Source: JANYHF01 sp963732765 (GTDB lineage Bacteria > Pseudomonadota > Alphaproteobacteria > Rhizobiales > Hyphomicrobiaceae). From it: a DNA stretch of 64,000 nucleotides. The translations under genes and the position numbers were made by a program. Location: positions 682,001-746,000 of the forward strand of contig CAVTAS010000003.1 of the NCBI GenBank assembly GCA_963732765.1. Reading direction: 5' to 3'. The notes beneath the pieces were generated by a model. It made no database searches and was not told the DNA's origin. It was given only the letters and a program-made list of their open reading frames with translations. Of the stretch, positions 63,307-64,000 are shown one piece after another (positions within the stretch are counted from its first letter, which is position 1; each line of letters opens with the position of its first letter).

Positions 63307-64000
63307 ATGAACAAGGCCCTGACAGGCGTCACGATTCTCGACTTCAGCCATCTCCTGCAGGGGCCCTTTGCGACGCAGCTTCTGGCCGACATGGGGGCCG
63401 ACGTCATCAAGATCGAGCGCGCCGGCTCCGGCGATATGTTCCGCAGTCTGACGTTTTTCGCCAAATGGGTCGGCGGCACTCAGAGCCCGAGTTTTCTCGC
63501 CTGGAATCGCAACAAGCGATCGATCGCGCTGAACCTGAAGAGCCGCAAGGTTCACGCCATGATCATGCAGATGGCCAAGCAGGCCGATATCGTGGTGCAG
63601 AATTTCCGCCCGGGCGTGTTTGCCCGGCTTGGCTACGGCTACGAGGATTTCAAGGCCGTCAATCCCAAGATCATCTATTGCTCCGGGTCGGGTTACGGCG
63701 AGGACGGACCCTATGTCGACCGACCCGGCCAGGACATGCTGATCCAGGGCCTGTCGGGACTTGTTTCCAACACTGGTCGCGGCGATCAGGCGCCGGTCCC
63801 GGCCGGCGCAGGGCTAGCTGACCAGATCGGGGCCATGAACATGGTCTATGGCATTCTCAGCGCACTCTACTACCGCGAGAAGACCGGTATCGGCCAGAAG
63901 ATCGAGGTCAACCTGCTGGCCGGGATGCTTGCCCATCTCGGGCAGGAGTACTGCGCCGTCCTCAATCTCGGCGAAGACTTCGTGCGGCCCAACTCTGGCA
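63307..64000 (+). CDS. CaiB/BaiF family III CoA-transferase (3' end outside window)
   Basis: Open frame from ATG 63307 (AGAAGGA ribosome site) to the window edge, 231 residues visible. Family III CoA-transferase blocks: LTGVTILDFSHLLQGPFATQ, LLADMGADVIKIER, NRNKRSIALNLKS, FRPGVFARLGYGYEDF, PKIIYCSGSGYGEDGPY and LADQIGAMNMVYGILSALYY, which holds the likely catalytic Asp, followed by TGIGQKIEVNLL. Moves CoA between carboxylic acids. Last visible gene of the operon; it suggests that the pathway ends in an activated acid. Confidence 0.9.
   Translation, partial: MNKALTGVTILDFSHLLQGPFATQLLADMGADVIKIERAGSGDMFRSLTFFAKWVGGTQSPSFLAWNRNKRSIALNLKSRKVHAMIMQMAKQADIVVQNFRPGVFARLGYGYEDFKAVNPKIIYCSGSGYGEDGPYVDRPGQDMLIQGLSGLVSNTGRGDQAPVPAGAGLADQIGAMNMVYGILSALYYREKTGIGQKIEVNLLAGMLAHLGQEYCAVLNLGEDFVRPNSG

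Overview
The window is GC-rich, gene-dense DNA from an alphaproteobacterium, probably of the order Hyphomicrobiales (Rhizobiales) or a close relative. The reasons are a phosphatidylcholine synthase, FrcABC/RbsABC-type sugar importers beside LacI, IclR and GntR regulators, hydantoinase and CoA-transferase (CaiB) catabolic genes, and dispersed hairpin repeats whose translation gives the familiar VIPAKAG peptide. Genus cannot be told from the sequence alone. No rRNA, phage, insertion sequence or CRISPR array was seen.

Layout. 1-3.8 kb: end of a secreted subtilisin-like protease (P-domain plus RTX repeats), then UDP-xylose synthase and a polyprenyl-phosphate sugar transferase (surface polysaccharide). 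4.1 kb: tRNA-Arg. 4.4-7.9 kb: a fused ATP-grasp/alpha-E protein and a transglutaminase, followed by a MITE-like element. 8.1-16.1 kb: a catabolic island (uronate dehydrogenase, HyuA/HyuB, FAD oxidoreductase, GntR regulator, threonine aldolase) with two near-identical candidate operators. 16.3-22.1 kb: a surface-protein island (LuxR regulator, unknown protein, collagen-like protein with a YadA-like anchor, beta-barrel protein with pilin-like domains). 22-36 kb: mixed metabolism and transport (proline iminopeptidase, SSS symporter pair, MscL, a PAN-domain metalloprotease-like protein, tyrosinase, AAA ATPase, HpaB-type monooxygenase, RlmJ, class III aminotransferase). 36.1-42.5 kb: two multiheme cytochromes (18 and 29 CxxCH motifs) and a TPR/beta-barrel outer-membrane protein, together a candidate electron conduit across the cell envelope. 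42.7-47.8 kb: trigger factor, tRNA-Leu, phosphatidylcholine synthase, SerB, GST and GNAT. 47.9-53.6 kb (minus strand): a sugar ABC importer with a hydroxypyruvate-isomerase-like and a divergent PanB-like enzyme, and a sterol-desaturase-family gene. 53.8-64 kb (plus strand): LacI, RraA-like protein, a solute-binding-like protein without a signal peptide, IclR, a second complete sugar ABC importer, an SDR, and a CaiB-type CoA-transferase cut by the window end.

The most interesting parts are the multiheme cytochrome/porin cluster, the collagen-YadA fusion with its pilin-domain neighbour, and the operator-linked hydantoinase island. Five otherwise normal genes carry six frameshifts, and every one is explained by a single extra base. 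I therefore suspect sequencing or assembly error more than gene decay, and I describe the reconstructed proteins in those entries.
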